Shown here piece by piece: positions 14,345-24,107 of a stretch of 43,034 nucleotides of DNA (positions within the stretch are counted from its first letter, which is position 1; each line of letters begins with the position of its first letter). The stretch spans positions 1-43,034 of the forward strand of contig CAJTKM010000025.1 in assembly GCA_910576545.1 (NCBI GenBank). Reading direction: 5' to 3'. The notes under the pieces are model-generated. The model was not told the origin of the DNA. It did not search any database and saw nothing but the letters and a program-made list of their open reading frames with translations. The translations under genes were made by a program, and so were the position numbers. The stretch comes from Lachnospiraceae bacterium (GTDB lineage: Bacteria > Bacillota > Clostridia > Lachnospirales > Anaerotignaceae).

Positions 14345-16222
14345 ATGGCCGATAAATTGGATGGGTTAAGCATGGATATGGAAGCGGCAAACAGGGAACG
14401 GCTGCGGGCTGTTTTCCCGGAATGCTTTTCTGAGGGGAAGCTGGATATAGACAAGCTGTTGTCCCTCTGCGGGGAATATATCACCGATGATTTTGAAAAA
14501 TACGAATTTAGATGGAAGGGGAAAAGCGACTGCCTGCGGATTGCCCAGCGGCACAGTACAGCAACGTTGCGCCCCTGCCCTTCAGAGAGCGTGAATTTTG
14601 ATACGACTCAAAACCTCTATATCGAGGGCGATAATCTGGAAGTGCTGAAGCTTCTGCAAAAATCCTACTTCCGCAAGGTGAAGATGATCTACATAGACCC
14701 TCCATACAATACGGGCAATGATTTTGTATATGAAGACGATTTTGCCGACCCCATGCGGCGGTATATGGAAGTGACCCAGCAGACGACCAAGAGCAACCCC
14801 GAAACGATGGGGCGGTACCACACAAACTGGCTGAACATGATGTACCCGCGCCTGCGGCTGGCTGCGAACCTGCTGCGGGATGATGGGATTATCTTTATTT
14901 CCATTGATGATAATGAGGTTTTTAACCTAAAGAAATTATGTGATGAAATTTTTGGAGAAGAGAATTTTGTTGCACAAATCCCATGGAGAAAAAGAACTGC
15001 AAAATCAGATGTTCCGTTTGGTGTGTCGCAAGATTTTGAGTGGATTTTGTGCTTTGCCAAATCAAATGAATTTGTTGCAAGTGTTGAGGGCAGGGACAGA
15101 AAGTATTATGAAACAGACGATTTTCCAAATCGTCCGTGGCGTTTTCACGATTTAACTACACAAAGAACTATACAAGAAAGACCAAACAGTAATTACACAA
15201 TGGTAAATCCGAAAACTAAAGAGGAATATGCTGTAAATCCTTTGAGGTGTTGGGCGGTTACAGCTGATACATTTCAACAGTATTATGATGAGGATAGAAT
15301 AATTTTCCCTGGAGATTATGATTTTCTTAATATATCAAAACCCGTTTTTAGATATTGGAAATCAGATGATATGGCAAAAGCAGGAGAAAATTTTGGACGA
15401 ATTGCCGTAAGCACGAAATTAAATGATGATATAGGGATGTCTCAAGATGGAACTAAAGAAATAACAGGACTTTTTAGTGGCAAGGTATTTTCTTATCCAA
15501 AGCCGACAGCACTAATTAAATTTCTTGCAAAAACGAATACAAAAGATAACGATATTATTCTTGACTTTTTCTCCGGCTCGGCCACAACCGCCCATGCCGT
15601 CATGCAGCTCAACGCGGAAGACGGCGGCAACCGCCGCTTTATCATGGTACAGCTTCCCGAAGTGTGCAGCGAAAAGAGCGAGGCATACAACGCGGGATAC
15701 AAAAATATCTGCGAAATCGGCAAAGAACGCATCCGCCGCGCCGGGAAGAAAATCCTTTCAGCTGATGATGGGCAGGTTTCCCTCGACAAGGACAAGCCTC
15801 CCCTTGATGTTGGCTTTAAGGTGTTCAAGCTGGATACGTCCAACATGAAGCTGTGGGATGATACTCCCATTGAGGACGGCGACATTATCACGCTTTTTGA
15901 CCGTATCGACGGGCATATTGACGGCTTGAAGCCCGACCGCGGCAATGAGGACCTGCTTTATGAAGTCCTTTTGAAAATGGGCTATCCGCTGACCGCTGAT
16001 GTTGCTGCCCTTGATGTAGAAGGGCTTGCCGTTTCCAGCATAGCGGGCGGGGAAATGCTCATTTGCCTGCAGGAGGGCGTGACGGCCGACCATATCGAAA
16101 AAATGGCCGCATTGTCGCCATTGAAAATTGTCCTTGCCGGACGCTGCCTTGCGGACAGCAGCGCAAAGGCTAATGCTTTCTATCTGCTAAAAAACAGAGA
16201 AATTACGTTGGAAGTTTTCTAA
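14345..16222 (+). CDS. mod: Type III restriction-modification DNA methyltransferase (Mod)
   Basis: 625 residues from ATG 14345 (AAAGGG upstream). It methylates adenine in the target site and provides sequence recognition for the Res partner. The catalytic motif DPPYNTG is at about residues 118-124. The SAM-binding motif DFFSGSATT comes later (about residue 407). The order catalytic-before-SAM is that of the beta class, as in other type III Mod proteins. The variable target-recognition region lies between them. DNA for roughly 14915-15560 is visibly more AT-rich than both flanks, suggesting a swapped recognition domain. The 14-nt gap to res and the matching size of both proteins indicate a working two-gene operon. 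The reading frame is intact. Confidence 0.95.
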   Translation: MADKLDGLSMDMEAANRERLRAVFPECFSEGKLDIDKLLSLCGEYITDDFEKYEFRWKGKSDCLRIAQRHSTATLRPCPSESVNFDTTQNLYIEGDNLEVLKLLQKSYFRKVKMIYIDPPYNTGNDFVYEDDFADPMRRYMEVTQQTTKSNPETMGRYHTNWLNMMYPRLRLAANLLRDDGIIFISIDDNEVFNLKKLCDEIFGEENFVAQIPWRKRTAKSDVPFGVSQDFEWILCFAKSNEFVASVEGRDRKYYETDDFPNRPWRFHDLTTQRTIQERPNSNYTMVNPKTKEEYAVNPLRCWAVTADTFQQYYDEDRIIFPGDYDFLNISKPVFRYWKSDDMAKAGENFGRIAVSTKLNDDIGMSQDGTKEITGLFSGKVFSYPKPTALIKFLAKTNTKDNDIILDFFSGSATTAHAVMQLNAEDGGNRRFIMVQLPEVCSEKSEAYNAGYKNICEIGKERIRRAGKKILSADDGQVSLDKDKPPLDVGFKVFKLDTSNMKLWDDTPIEDGDIITLFDRIDGHIDGLKPDRGNEDLLYEVLLKMGYPLTADVAALDVEGLAVSSIAGGEMLICLQEGVTADHIEKMAALSPLKIVLAGRCLADSSAKANAFYLLKNREITLEVF

Positions 16223-16236
16223 AGGGAGGCGGCGTT

Positions 16237-19200
16237 TTGAAGCTAAAGTATAAACAGCAGGATTTTCAAACCGATGCGGTAAATGCCGTTTGCGCCCTGT
16301 TCGATGGGCAGCAAAGGCAGGCCTCTACATTCACCATGGAGAGCAGCGGCGGGCAGGTAGAACTTGAGAATTTGGGCTTATCTAACGCCCTTTCGATAGA
16401 TGATAAGCGAATGGTTGAAAATATGCAGGCGGTACAGCGGAAAAACCGGCTGCCCCAGACAGGGGATTTGCAGGGGCGGCAGTTTTCCATTGAAATGGAA
16501 ACGGGGACAGGCAAGACATACGTTTATACGAAAACCATTTATGAATTGAACCGCTTGTATGGCTTTACCAAGTTTATCATCGTTGTTCCCAGCGTGGCAG
16601 TCCGTGAAGGTGTGTATAAATCTTTGCAGAGCACACAGGCGCATTTTGCCGCGCTCTATGACAATGCCCCCTGCCGTTATTTCATCTACAACAGCGCAAA
16701 GCTGTCCGATGTAAGGCAATTTGCGTACAGCGCAAATATCGAGATTATGATTATCAATATTGACGCTTTCCGAAAGGCTGAAAATGTCATAAACCAGCAG
16801 CATGACAGGCTGAACGGTGACGCAGCTATCAGATACATACAAGCCGCCCGCCCCATCGTCATCATCGACGAGCCGCAGAGCGTGGATAATACCCAAAAGG
16901 CAAAGGACGCGATTGCCTCCCTTCAGCCATTGTGTATATTTCGCTATTCTGCAACACACCGGGAAAAAATCAACCTGCTTTACCGCCTTACCCCTATTGA
17001 CGCATACCAGATGGGGCTTGTCAAGCAGATATGCGTATCCAGCAACCAGGTGGCAGACGGCTTTAACAGCCCGTATGTCAAATTGCTTTCCGTTTCCCAT
17101 GAGGACGGCTTTCGGGCTAGGGTCGAGATTGATGCACAAAATAAAAGCGGAAAAGTGAGCCGGAAAACATTCACCGTTAAACCGGGTACGGATTTATATA
17201 AGCTGTCTGGCGGACGCGCTCTTTACGAGGGCTGCGCTGTTTCCGGCATTGACTGTACGCCGGGTATGGAGCAGCTTGAACTGTCCAATACCGACGTGGT
17301 ACGGCTGGGCTGCGCCATAGGCGGCATTGATGAAAACAGCATCAAGCGATTGCAGATACGCCGGACGATGGAAGCCCATTTGGACAAAGAATTGCGATAC
17401 ACCAAAAAAGGTATCAAAGTGCTTTCCCTGTTCTTTATTGATGAGGTAAAAAAGTACCGTGACCCTGAGGGCGGAAAAGGCATTTATGCCCAGATGTTTG
17501 AGGAACTCTATACGGAGCTGATTGCCCTGCCGAAGTATGCGGAGCTGCGGAAACACTTTCCCGCTGACGCAGGGTGTGTCCACGACGGGTATTTTTCTCA
17601 GGATAAAAAAGGCAATTATAAGAATACCAAGGGCAATACGTTGGACGACACCAGTACCTACAACACGATTATGAAAGATAAGGAATGGCTGCTGTCCTTT
17701 GACTGCCCCCTGCGTTTTATCTTCTCCCATTCCGCGCTGAAAGAGGGCTGGGACAATCCGAATGTGTTCCAGGTCTGTACGCTCATAGAGCAGAAAAATA
17801 CCCTGACCGCCCGCCAGAAGGTAGGACGCGGCCTGCGCCTTTGTGTCAATCAGGACGGGGAGCGAATCGAAGACAGAAATATCAACCTTTTACACGTTAT
17901 GGCAAATGAGAGCTTTGCAGAGTTCGCAGACACCCTGCAAAAAGAAATCGAGGAAGAAACGGGCATAAAGTTTGGAATATTGCAGCTTGACCTGTTCAGC
18001 GGCATTGTATTCGAAGAAACAAAAACCGAGGAAACGCCATTAACCAGCCAGCAGGTTGAAACACTGCTGTCCCATCTTGCAGGAGAGGGCTTTATAAAAT
18101 CTGCGAGCGGGCCCGCGCCGGTAACTGCACCCGAACTGCCGGAAGAACTGGAAACGGCAAAGCAAAAGGCAGTTGAGGCGATTGCCCGTGAGGGCAGCAT
18201 CACACCCGCGGCACTTACGCAGCTGACGGCACAGAAAACTATCGTTGTCCAAAGCACGCTGACTTATGACGATGCGCAGCAGCTCATGGGCCACTTTGAG
18301 GAAAAAGGCTATATCACAAAATCCGGCAAGGTCAAGGATAGTTTGAAAACCGCCATCCAGAATGGGACACTGGAACTGCCGCCGCGTTTTGAAAGCGCAA
18401 GGCCGCAGCTTGTAGCGGCAATCCGACGCACCGATGCAAAGCCTCCTGTTCGGGATGTTTCCCGCGATGTAGCGGTAAGGCTGAAAAAAGAAGTTACCGT
18501 ATCGCCGGAATTTTTGGAATTGTGGGATAAGATCAAGCAAAAGACTACATACCGCGTCCGGATTGATGAGGATGAATTGATACGGCGCAGCGTTGCCGCC
18601 ATAAAGGACATGGCGCCGATCCCTAAAGCGCGGATTGTGACACAGACGGCAGATTTCCAAATAGACCGGCCGGGTGTGACCTATATGGAACGCGGGATAA
18701 AAACTGCAGACGTTACAGATAGCTATTCCTCCCTGCCGAATATCCTTGCTATCCTTGACGGGCAGACACTGGCACGGCGCAGCGTGATTGCGGAAATCCT
18801 CAAGCAAAGCGGGCGGGGGCAAGACTTTCTGAACAACCCCCAGATGTTCATGGAGAACGCCGCCCAGATTATCCGGGATGCCTGCTATTCCCTTGCCATC
18901 GATGGTATCAGCTATAAGAAACTGCATGGGGCAGAATATTATGTGCAGGAGATATTCGACAGCACGGAACTAATTGCAAACCTTGACCGAAACGCTGTGC
19001 CTGTTTGTCATAGCATATATGACCATGTAATATATGACAGTACGGTTGAAAACGAGTTTGCCCGCGCCCTTGATGAAGATGATGATGTAAAGATGTTTTT
19101 CAAGCTCCCGTCCCGGTTCAAGGTAGATACGCCCATAGGGACATATAACCCGGATTGGGCGGTTTATGTGGAGGTTGATGGCATAAAAAAGCTGTATTTT

Positions 19201-19356
19201 ATGATTGAAACAAAAGGCACTACAAAGGAAGATGATTTGCGCGGGCGGGAAATGCAAAAAATCCATTGCGGCAAAGCACATTTCCGGGCTGTCAACAGTG
19301 GCGTGGAATTACATATTGCAGAAAAGTGGACAGAGTTTAAGATGCGTAATATCTAA
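16237..19356 (+). CDS. res: Type III restriction enzyme subunit (Res)
   Basis: 1039 residues from a TTG start with a good ribosome site (AAAGGGAGG). Helicase motifs: Walker A METGTGKT at about residues 87-94, Walker B as DEPQ (about 209-212, the form typical of type III Res), FRYSATHRE (motif III), and ALKEGWDNPNVFQ through RQKVGRGLRL (motifs V-VI). The C-terminal nuclease is PD-(D/E)XK-like: NPDWAVYVEVDG and FMIETKGTT near residues 970-990. With Mod it cleaves DNA carrying unmodified inverted sites after ATP-dependent translocation. All motifs are intact, so the enzyme should be functional. It is followed by a terminator-like hairpin at 19369-19406. Confidence 0.95.
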   Translation: MKLKYKQQDFQTDAVNAVCALFDGQQRQASTFTMESSGGQVELENLGLSNALSIDDKRMVENMQAVQRKNRLPQTGDLQGRQFSIEMETGTGKTYVYTKTIYELNRLYGFTKFIIVVPSVAVREGVYKSLQSTQAHFAALYDNAPCRYFIYNSAKLSDVRQFAYSANIEIMIINIDAFRKAENVINQQHDRLNGDAAIRYIQAARPIVIIDEPQSVDNTQKAKDAIASLQPLCIFRYSATHREKINLLYRLTPIDAYQMGLVKQICVSSNQVADGFNSPYVKLLSVSHEDGFRARVEIDAQNKSGKVSRKTFTVKPGTDLYKLSGGRALYEGCAVSGIDCTPGMEQLELSNTDVVRLGCAIGGIDENSIKRLQIRRTMEAHLDKELRYTKKGIKVLSLFFIDEVKKYRDPEGGKGIYAQMFEELYTELIALPKYAELRKHFPADAGCVHDGYFSQDKKGNYKNTKGNTLDDTSTYNTIMKDKEWLLSFDCPLRFIFSHSALKEGWDNPNVFQVCTLIEQKNTLTARQKVGRGLRLCVNQDGERIEDRNINLLHVMANESFAEFADTLQKEIEEETGIKFGILQLDLFSGIVFEETKTEETPLTSQQVETLLSHLAGEGFIKSASGPAPVTAPELPEELETAKQKAVEAIAREGSITPAALTQLTAQKTIVVQSTLTYDDAQQLMGHFEEKGYITKSGKVKDSLKTAIQNGTLELPPRFESARPQLVAAIRRTDAKPPVRDVSRDVAVRLKKEVTVSPEFLELWDKIKQKTTYRVRIDEDELIRRSVAAIKDMAPIPKARIVTQTADFQIDRPGVTYMERGIKTADVTDSYSSLPNILAILDGQTLARRSVIAEILKQSGRGQDFLNNPQMFMENAAQIIRDACYSLAIDGISYKKLHGAEYYVQEIFDSTELIANLDRNAVPVCHSIYDHVIYDSTVENEFARALDEDDDVKMFFKLPSRFKVDTPIGTYNPDWAVYVEVDGIKKLYFMIETKGTTKEDDLRGREMQKIHCGKAHFRAVNSGVELHIAEKWTEFKMRNI

Positions 19357-19368
19357 ATGGCATTTCAG

Positions 19369-19406
19369 AAAAGGTAATTGCCCCTGAAAAAGTGATTGCC
19401 TTTTCC
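19369..19406 (+). terminator. Terminator after res
   Basis: AAAAGGTAAT (19369-19378) pairs with ATTGCCTTTT (19395-19404), one G-U, with a 16-nt loop and a T-run in the 3' arm. Confidence 0.6.
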
Positions 19407-19462
19407 TTGCCATAAAATAAAACCCCAAAGGCGGCGCCACTGCCCAGGGAGAGGTGGACAAT

Positions 19463-19684
19463 ATGAAAGAATTAGAGAAATATATGGCGATGCCACACCG
19501 TATGGAGGTAGCCGAAGACAAAACGGAAGGAGGATTTGTTGTTACCTATCCAGAGCTTCCGGGCTGTATTTCCTGCGGGGAAACCGTTGAAATGGCAATC
19601 GCAAATGCAAACGATGCGAAAAAGGCATGGCTGAAGGTTGCACTTGATGAGGGTATCAAGATTTGTGAGCCTGATAATTTATGA
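19463..19684 (+). CDS. HicB-like antitoxin, short orphan
   Basis: 73 residues from ATG 19463; a GTG at 19454 is an alternative start. The sequence MKELEKYMAMPHRMEV, GGFVVTYPELPGCISCGET and NANDAKKAWLKVALDEGI is the HicB_lk (partial RNase-H-like) fold. Full-length relatives continue for 30-50 residues with a DNA-binding ribbon-helix-helix or HTH part. This one stops right after EPDNL, so the DNA-binding tail is missing. No HicA toxin gene is next to it. It is either a remnant of a hicAB locus or a stand-alone single-domain HicB. Confidence 0.8.
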   Translation: MKELEKYMAMPHRMEVAEDKTEGGFVVTYPELPGCISCGETVEMAIANANDAKKAWLKVALDEGIKICEPDNL

Positions 19685-19826
19685 GCATTATCTATACTAT
19701 CTTTTTGTGGAATGCTGCCTTGCATTGATAAAGAAGAATAAAAATATGAAACCATCGCTAAGGGGGACATCTGCCTCAGCGATGGTTTTTTGCAGAAAAA
19801 CTATTGTGTATACGCCCATACATAAC

Positions 19827-20191
19827 TCATTCGATATCTTTATTTTGCTTATAGTCCAGATAATCAATACACTCCAGCAGCAGTGCAAGGTTTTCAGGGC
19901 GGAGTGACGCAATCTTTTCCTCAATTCCTTTGGACTGCTTTTTATCTGGAATGGCTCCCGTTCATATAGAAAGTTCCTTTTTGTTTACAGAAAGCCCCAA
20001 AAGATAGCCGGCGGAAACATCATACAGCTTCGCAAGGGCAATGATACAATTCAATGTATTTCCCTTGAACCATTTTCATATCTGTTAAAATTCTGCGAAG
20101 GGATGCCTATTCGTTCGGCAACTTCCTTCCGGTTCATATCCCGGTCTTCCCTTAAATCTTTTAGTTTTTTGCATATGGGGTATTTTTTCAT
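19827..20191 (-). pseudogene. XRE-family HTH regulator, broken by frameshift and stop
   Basis: From ATG 20191 (ribosome site AAAGGGG) the frame reads MKKYPICKKLKDLREDRDMN and then the HTH KEVAERIGIPSQNFNRYENG, and stops at 20051. A second frame resumes with ALAKLYDVSAGYLLGLSVNKK, hits a further TGA, and continues IEEKIASLRPENLALLLECI before ending at 19827. This is the layout of a roughly 110-residue XRE regulator with two lesions. The remaining 19685-19826 and 20192-20384 DNA is AT-rich leader without genes. Confidence 0.75.
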
Positions 20192-20384
20192 TTCAGCACC
20201 CCTTTGGATATATATTACCAAATTGGATTTTTAATTTGGTGATTATGTCCAAAACGGCATAAAAATAGCAATACATATCAAATCGGATTTAATATTTTTT
20301 CTGTGAATTATTGACAAATATGGACATATTATTATAATATATATCTAACAGCACGTTTGAACATATAACTTTATGGGGGATGCT

Positions 20385-20762
20385 ATGAATAAGAAAAGTA
20401 TCAGCGAATCGGAATTGAAAGTCATGGAAAAGATTTGGGCAAGTGAACAGATGCTCACAATCGCGGAGATTTTAGCCGCATTAAGGGAGGACGGAGATGA
20501 ATGGTCATACAATACAGTTGCAATGCTTTTAACACGGCTGGCTGAAAAAAAATATGTATCTTCAACCAAAAGCGACAAAAACAGGCTTCTTTATTTCCCG
20601 CTTGTTGGCAGGGCAGATTTCAACCGAAGCGAGGCAAAAAACTTCGTCAGCAAATTCGGCGGCACATTGAAAGATTTGCTTTCTGCTTTTTCAAGCAATA
20701 AGGCGTTGAAAAAAGAGGAAATAGAAGAATTGAAAGAATGGATAAAGAAAATTGATGATTGA
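20385..20762 (+). CDS. BlaI/MecI-family transcriptional repressor
   Basis: 125 residues from ATG 20385, ribosome site GGGGGA. Winged-helix repressor: SESELKVMEKIWASEQMLTI, WSYNTVAMLLTRLAEKKYVS (the recognition helix region typical of BlaI/MecI, normally with TVxTLLxRLxxKG) and a C-terminal dimer helix. Such repressors are inactivated by an adjacent membrane protease (BlaR1/MecR1). The next gene is a truncated M56 relative overlapping the stop by 4 bases, so the sensory part is broken and this repressor may be constitutively active. No beta-lactamase gene is present. Confidence 0.9.
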   Translation: MNKKSISESELKVMEKIWASEQMLTIAEILAALREDGDEWSYNTVAMLLTRLAEKKYVSSTKSDKNRLLYFPLVGRADFNRSEAKNFVSKFGGTLKDLLSAFSSNKALKKEEIEELKEWIKKIDD

Positions 20763-21241
20763 CAGAGCATCTGGGTGATTTATGGTTTCTTGGTGTTGTA
20801 TGCACTTTGTTATACCGCTCCGGAAAATATGTCTGCTCTTTTTATCATCTTATTTCCAATAAATTTGAAATACACGATGGCATATGGGCAGTAAAATTTG
20901 AAAAATTGAAACGGGAGAAAAATGTACGCCACGTTCTTCTAATTGGCAGCTGCCGACTGACTACGCCCTGCACCTTTGGCTTGAGAAGGAGATCTATTGC
21001 TATCCCGGCAGCAATGATAAATTCCTTTGAGGAAGATGAAGTGGAGCTTATCCTTCAGCATGAGTTTTACCATATGGTACATAAAGACCTACTAAGAAAA
21101 TTTTTTATCATGCTGTTAGGCTGTATCCATTGGTTTAATCCCCTGTTTCATTTTTATGAGGAAAAAGAAAAAGACAGGATTGGAGGTAAAAAGAATATCC
21201 TGAATGAAAATACAGACAGGGTGCGTCCAACACAAATCTGA
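20759..21241 (+). pseudogene. Truncated BlaR1/MecR1-type M56 metalloprotease
   Basis: 160 codons from a TTG that overlaps the end of the BlaI gene. The zinc protease core is visible: HEFYH in ELILQHEFYHMVHKDLL, preceded by TPCTFGL and IAIP, and followed by HWFNPLFHF. The N-terminal membrane helices of this family and the C-terminal sensor domain are missing, and the post-WFNP acidic metal ligand region is degenerate (EEKEKDRIGGKK). Full-length relatives exceed 400 residues. It is most likely a remnant that cannot transmit a signal. Confidence 0.8.
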
Positions 21242-21636
21242 TTCAAAATTCAAACAGGATATGACAAAAGTATATCACAAAATTGCATGAATGCCTGATT
21301 GATGGAGAGTCTGTTATTTCAAAAGATATAAGCTATTCCAAGAACGGAAACAATTAAATGGCTTGCCCCTCTGCCGGATGAGCTTACTGACTATAACAGC
21401 ATTAGCAGCAAACTGACGTGTAAGACTACATACCGCAGGGCAAATTCAAGCACAAATTCTGTGTCGGAGGACAGGGTTTCTCTGGATATGCAAAAACCGA
21501 TGGGGAGAAGGAGTTTGGGTCATCCATGGCACAAAGCTATTCCCAGGTGACAGACCTTTTCCAGCAGATCAGCGATGCAAGGGAAATACAGCAGCGCCAA
21601 AGATAACAAAATTTATTATGACAGGAGTGAGGCAAA
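21242..21636 (+). other. Decayed coding sequence between BlaR1 remnant and next gene
   Basis: No intact gene. Short plus-strand fragments look coding, for example KWLAPLPDELTDYNSISSK near 21357-21415 and GSSMAQSYSQVTDLFQQISD ending at a TAA at 21604-21606. The latter stops 30 bp before the gene at 21637, so it may be the end of a lost operon partner. Confidence 0.4.
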
Positions 21637-22818
21637 ATGGTAGGATATGTAGGAAATGTTAAGACAAGGCCATTGACTATTTTAGGCGTACGCCTCAAAG
21701 CGGAGCAGCCGGAACTAACGGAAGAACAGAAAGATGAAGTGATACATATAACAGGAGAAAACCTGTATAACGAAGAACTGGGCATGACCGGAAGCGAAAT
21801 CAGGCAGATGCTTTTGCGGGAGGATAAGAATTACGCGGATTTTGAGTTTCGTGGGCGTGAACGGCTGTATCCGCTGGCAACACGTTTTACGGATTGCAGT
21901 GTATCGAAATTTAGTAAAGAACTGAGGGAAATGCAGTCTGAATTCCGTCAAATGAGTGAAGCGGCAATGTCAGATTTTATTGAAGGAAAAGGCACAATAG
22001 ACGATATGATGAACCTGTTTGAGAAGATCGTTGATGAAACATTTGAACAATATACAAACAAGTATTATATCGGTGACAACCCTATTGAAAAATCTGCTTT
22101 GCTGTCATATCTTTATAAGGATTTCCGCTATGATATTAACACAACCGCTGTCATGGCAAATCATGCAGAAGGCAGGCAGTATGTGGAATATAATCCCAGT
22201 GAGGATATTTATTACAGTGAAGATACTTACTGCAACAATTATTATTATTACAATGCGGAATATTACTATAAGGCAAAGGAAGCCCTGACTGCATTAGAAA
22301 ACAAAGTAATGGAAATGGCTGAGCGCAAAGGAATCGACGGCTATTCCGCACCGGTTGATCTGTTTCCCATGTATAATAATTTCAACACATGTATGGAACC
22401 AACAGGGACAGACCCCCATATACTGGATACCTCGAAGGAACCTCCGCGGGACTTCAAGTTTTTCTGCCAGGAAAGGCCACCTGTGGGGCGCGTTATAGAT
22501 AAAATGGTGCTGGATGAAAATGGTAATGTTGAAATACGGTACCCTGACCCGCCAAAAACGGAAGCAATGGAATATTGCGCTATTATAAAAGTATGGGGAA
22601 GCGGATGGTCTGGCACAACGAAAGTCCCATACAAAGGAAATATCAACGATTTCCATAACCTGGCCACCGTATTCAGCGGGAAAACAGTGCCGAAAGAAAT
22701 TCGAGATTGTATGACAAACTTTCAGTTTTACAGCCATGCAGCGCAAAGTGCAAAGTATTGGGCAGATAAATACGGCATTGGCAGCACAGCAGCCGGGCGC
22801 GTGCTGGGATATGCTTAA
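21637..22818 (+). CDS. Uncharacterised protein, mixed helical N part and Tyr-rich middle
   Basis: 393 residues, ribosome site GGAGTGAGG, start MVGYVGNVKTRPLTILGV. No signal peptide. Residues 1-150 are mainly helical and charged (EEQKDEVIHITGENLYNEEL, KELREMQSEFRQMSEA). A striking Tyr/Asn tract lies at about 185-215 (YYSEDTYCNNYYYYNAEYYY). The last 60 residues contain GSGWSGTTKVPYKGN and GSTAAGRVLGYA. I do not recognise a family. The DNA is moderately AT-rich and the frame is intact with its own ribosome site. It could be an effector with the following propeller-like gene as partner, but this is a guess from position only. Confidence 0.7.
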   Translation: MVGYVGNVKTRPLTILGVRLKAEQPELTEEQKDEVIHITGENLYNEELGMTGSEIRQMLLREDKNYADFEFRGRERLYPLATRFTDCSVSKFSKELREMQSEFRQMSEAAMSDFIEGKGTIDDMMNLFEKIVDETFEQYTNKYYIGDNPIEKSALLSYLYKDFRYDINTTAVMANHAEGRQYVEYNPSEDIYYSEDTYCNNYYYYNAEYYYKAKEALTALENKVMEMAERKGIDGYSAPVDLFPMYNNFNTCMEPTGTDPHILDTSKEPPRDFKFFCQERPPVGRVIDKMVLDENGNVEIRYPDPPKTEAMEYCAIIKVWGSGWSGTTKVPYKGNINDFHNLATVFSGKTVPKEIRDCMTNFQFYSHAAQSAKYWADKYGIGSTAAGRVLGYA

Positions 22819-23135
22819 AATAGGGAACTGCCAAGTCTGCTTCTGCTACTCCATTGCTAAGTATGTCAAAAGGATACCCTCGCTTGACAAGGGCATATAC
22901 ATGTGTCCCCTTGCCAAGCGAAGGTAATCGTTAAAGATTCCCCAGTAAGTTGCGATTACGCAGAAGCAATGCGAGGAAGGGCTGCGGCTAAATGGCTGTT
23001 TTACAATAAAAAATGGGAAACAAGATTATTGGCAATACTTATTGGAATTTATAGAAGCATGCCTAACATCGTAAGCTAAAAATGAACCTGCTGACTGCTG
23101 TAAAATAATAATAAAAACGGTTGGCAGGTTCTTTT
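22819..23135 (+). other. Gap with a gene remnant and a terminator hairpin
   Basis: A plus-strand fragment near 22923-23080 reads KVIVKDSPVSCDYAEAMRGR and ends MPNIVS stop, but it has no start. The stem GAACCTGC (23084-23091) with GCAGGTTC (23124-23131) followed by TTTT is terminator-like with a long loop. Nothing else is seen. Confidence 0.4.
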
Positions 23136-23180
23136 ATCATATTTTCCGTTATTTTGATACAAAATCAGGAGGATAATATT

Positions 23181-24107
23181 ATGGATGGATTCATTTTATA
23201 TATGAAAAAGAGAAAACCGTCCTGTTTCTTCTTTTTTAATGAATTTGTTGTATTTAGATATAGTAAAAAAACTGAAATAGTAGACCGGGAAAATGGAACT
23301 TTGATTACAGAATTAAAAGTCGGAGATGTATCCGAGGCCGTTTACAGTTCTAAACATACCAAATTATTTTTGAAGTCAATATCAAATGGTTATCTATATG
23401 TCTTTGATTTCAAAACCAAAGAATTAAAAAAATTGTTCAAGATAGCCGAGTGTGACAAAGGTATTTTCCTGTCAAATGATGAGAATACGTTGGTTGCATA
23501 CGCAATCTATGGGATTATACAAACTGTTTCAGTGGATACCCTTGAAACTGCACTCCTGACTGACGAAAGGACGCAATACTTTTTTTTAGATGCCTGGGAC
23601 AATCCGCTGTTGAAATGCTACGAGTTTTTTTGTTGTAATTCCAATATACTTTCTTTATTTCTGAGATTGGATTACAGCGGAAAAATAATAGCGGAAGAAC
23701 TTGTAACACTGGACGGCCATGAAGTGCGTTGTCCCTGTTCAAAACCGGGTGCTGAAAAAAATCTATATATATCTCAGTGCAGAATAAAAATTAATGCTGC
23801 CGATTATAAAAGAATTCCAGACAGCGTAGTTATTATCAGCAAATCGCCTAACGCTTATGATCATACAGATATTATACTAAAAGGTATTTATGCAGGCGGG
23901 TGTTACTACATCACGCAATATCGAAACTATGTTTTTTTATCCATTGGAGATGAAAATATCTATGTGATAGACATTGATGAAAAAAGGATATTAAAAAAAT
24001 ATGAAATTGCCTCAACTACAACAATTGCAGAATATGACCCCAAAAGAAATATTTTGTTTGTAAGCACGGGAGGAGGCAAGGTCCATATATTGGAAGATGT
24101 TTTATGA
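23181..24107 (+). CDS. Probable cytoplasmic beta-propeller (YncE/WD-like) protein
   Basis: 308 residues from ATG 23181, the start with the good ribosome site (AGGAGG). The frame is open further upstream to 23121 but without a suitable site. It has repeated blocks of about 40 residues with beta-strand pattern: YSSKHTKLFLKSISNGYLYVF, LSNDENTLVAYAIYGIIQTVS, RNYVFLSIGDENIYVIDIDE, YDPKRNILFVSTGGGKVHIL. These match YncE/WD-type propeller blades in style. No signal peptide. Propellers of this kind serve as scaffolds or, beside toxins, as immunity or recognition modules (family knowledge). The role here is unknown. Confidence 0.65.
   Translation: MDGFILYMKKRKPSCFFFFNEFVVFRYSKKTEIVDRENGTLITELKVGDVSEAVYSSKHTKLFLKSISNGYLYVFDFKTKELKKLFKIAECDKGIFLSNDENTLVAYAIYGIIQTVSVDTLETALLTDERTQYFFLDAWDNPLLKCYEFFCCNSNILSLFLRLDYSGKIIAEELVTLDGHEVRCPCSKPGAEKNLYISQCRIKINAADYKRIPDSVVIISKSPNAYDHTDIILKGIYAGGCYYITQYRNYVFLSIGDENIYVIDIDEKRILKKYEIASTTTIAEYDPKRNILFVSTGGGKVHILEDVL

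Noticed and set aside
16378-18927. Long minus-strand frames opposite res
   Set aside because: Shadows of the intact Res gene, which has all helicase and nuclease motifs on the plus strand.
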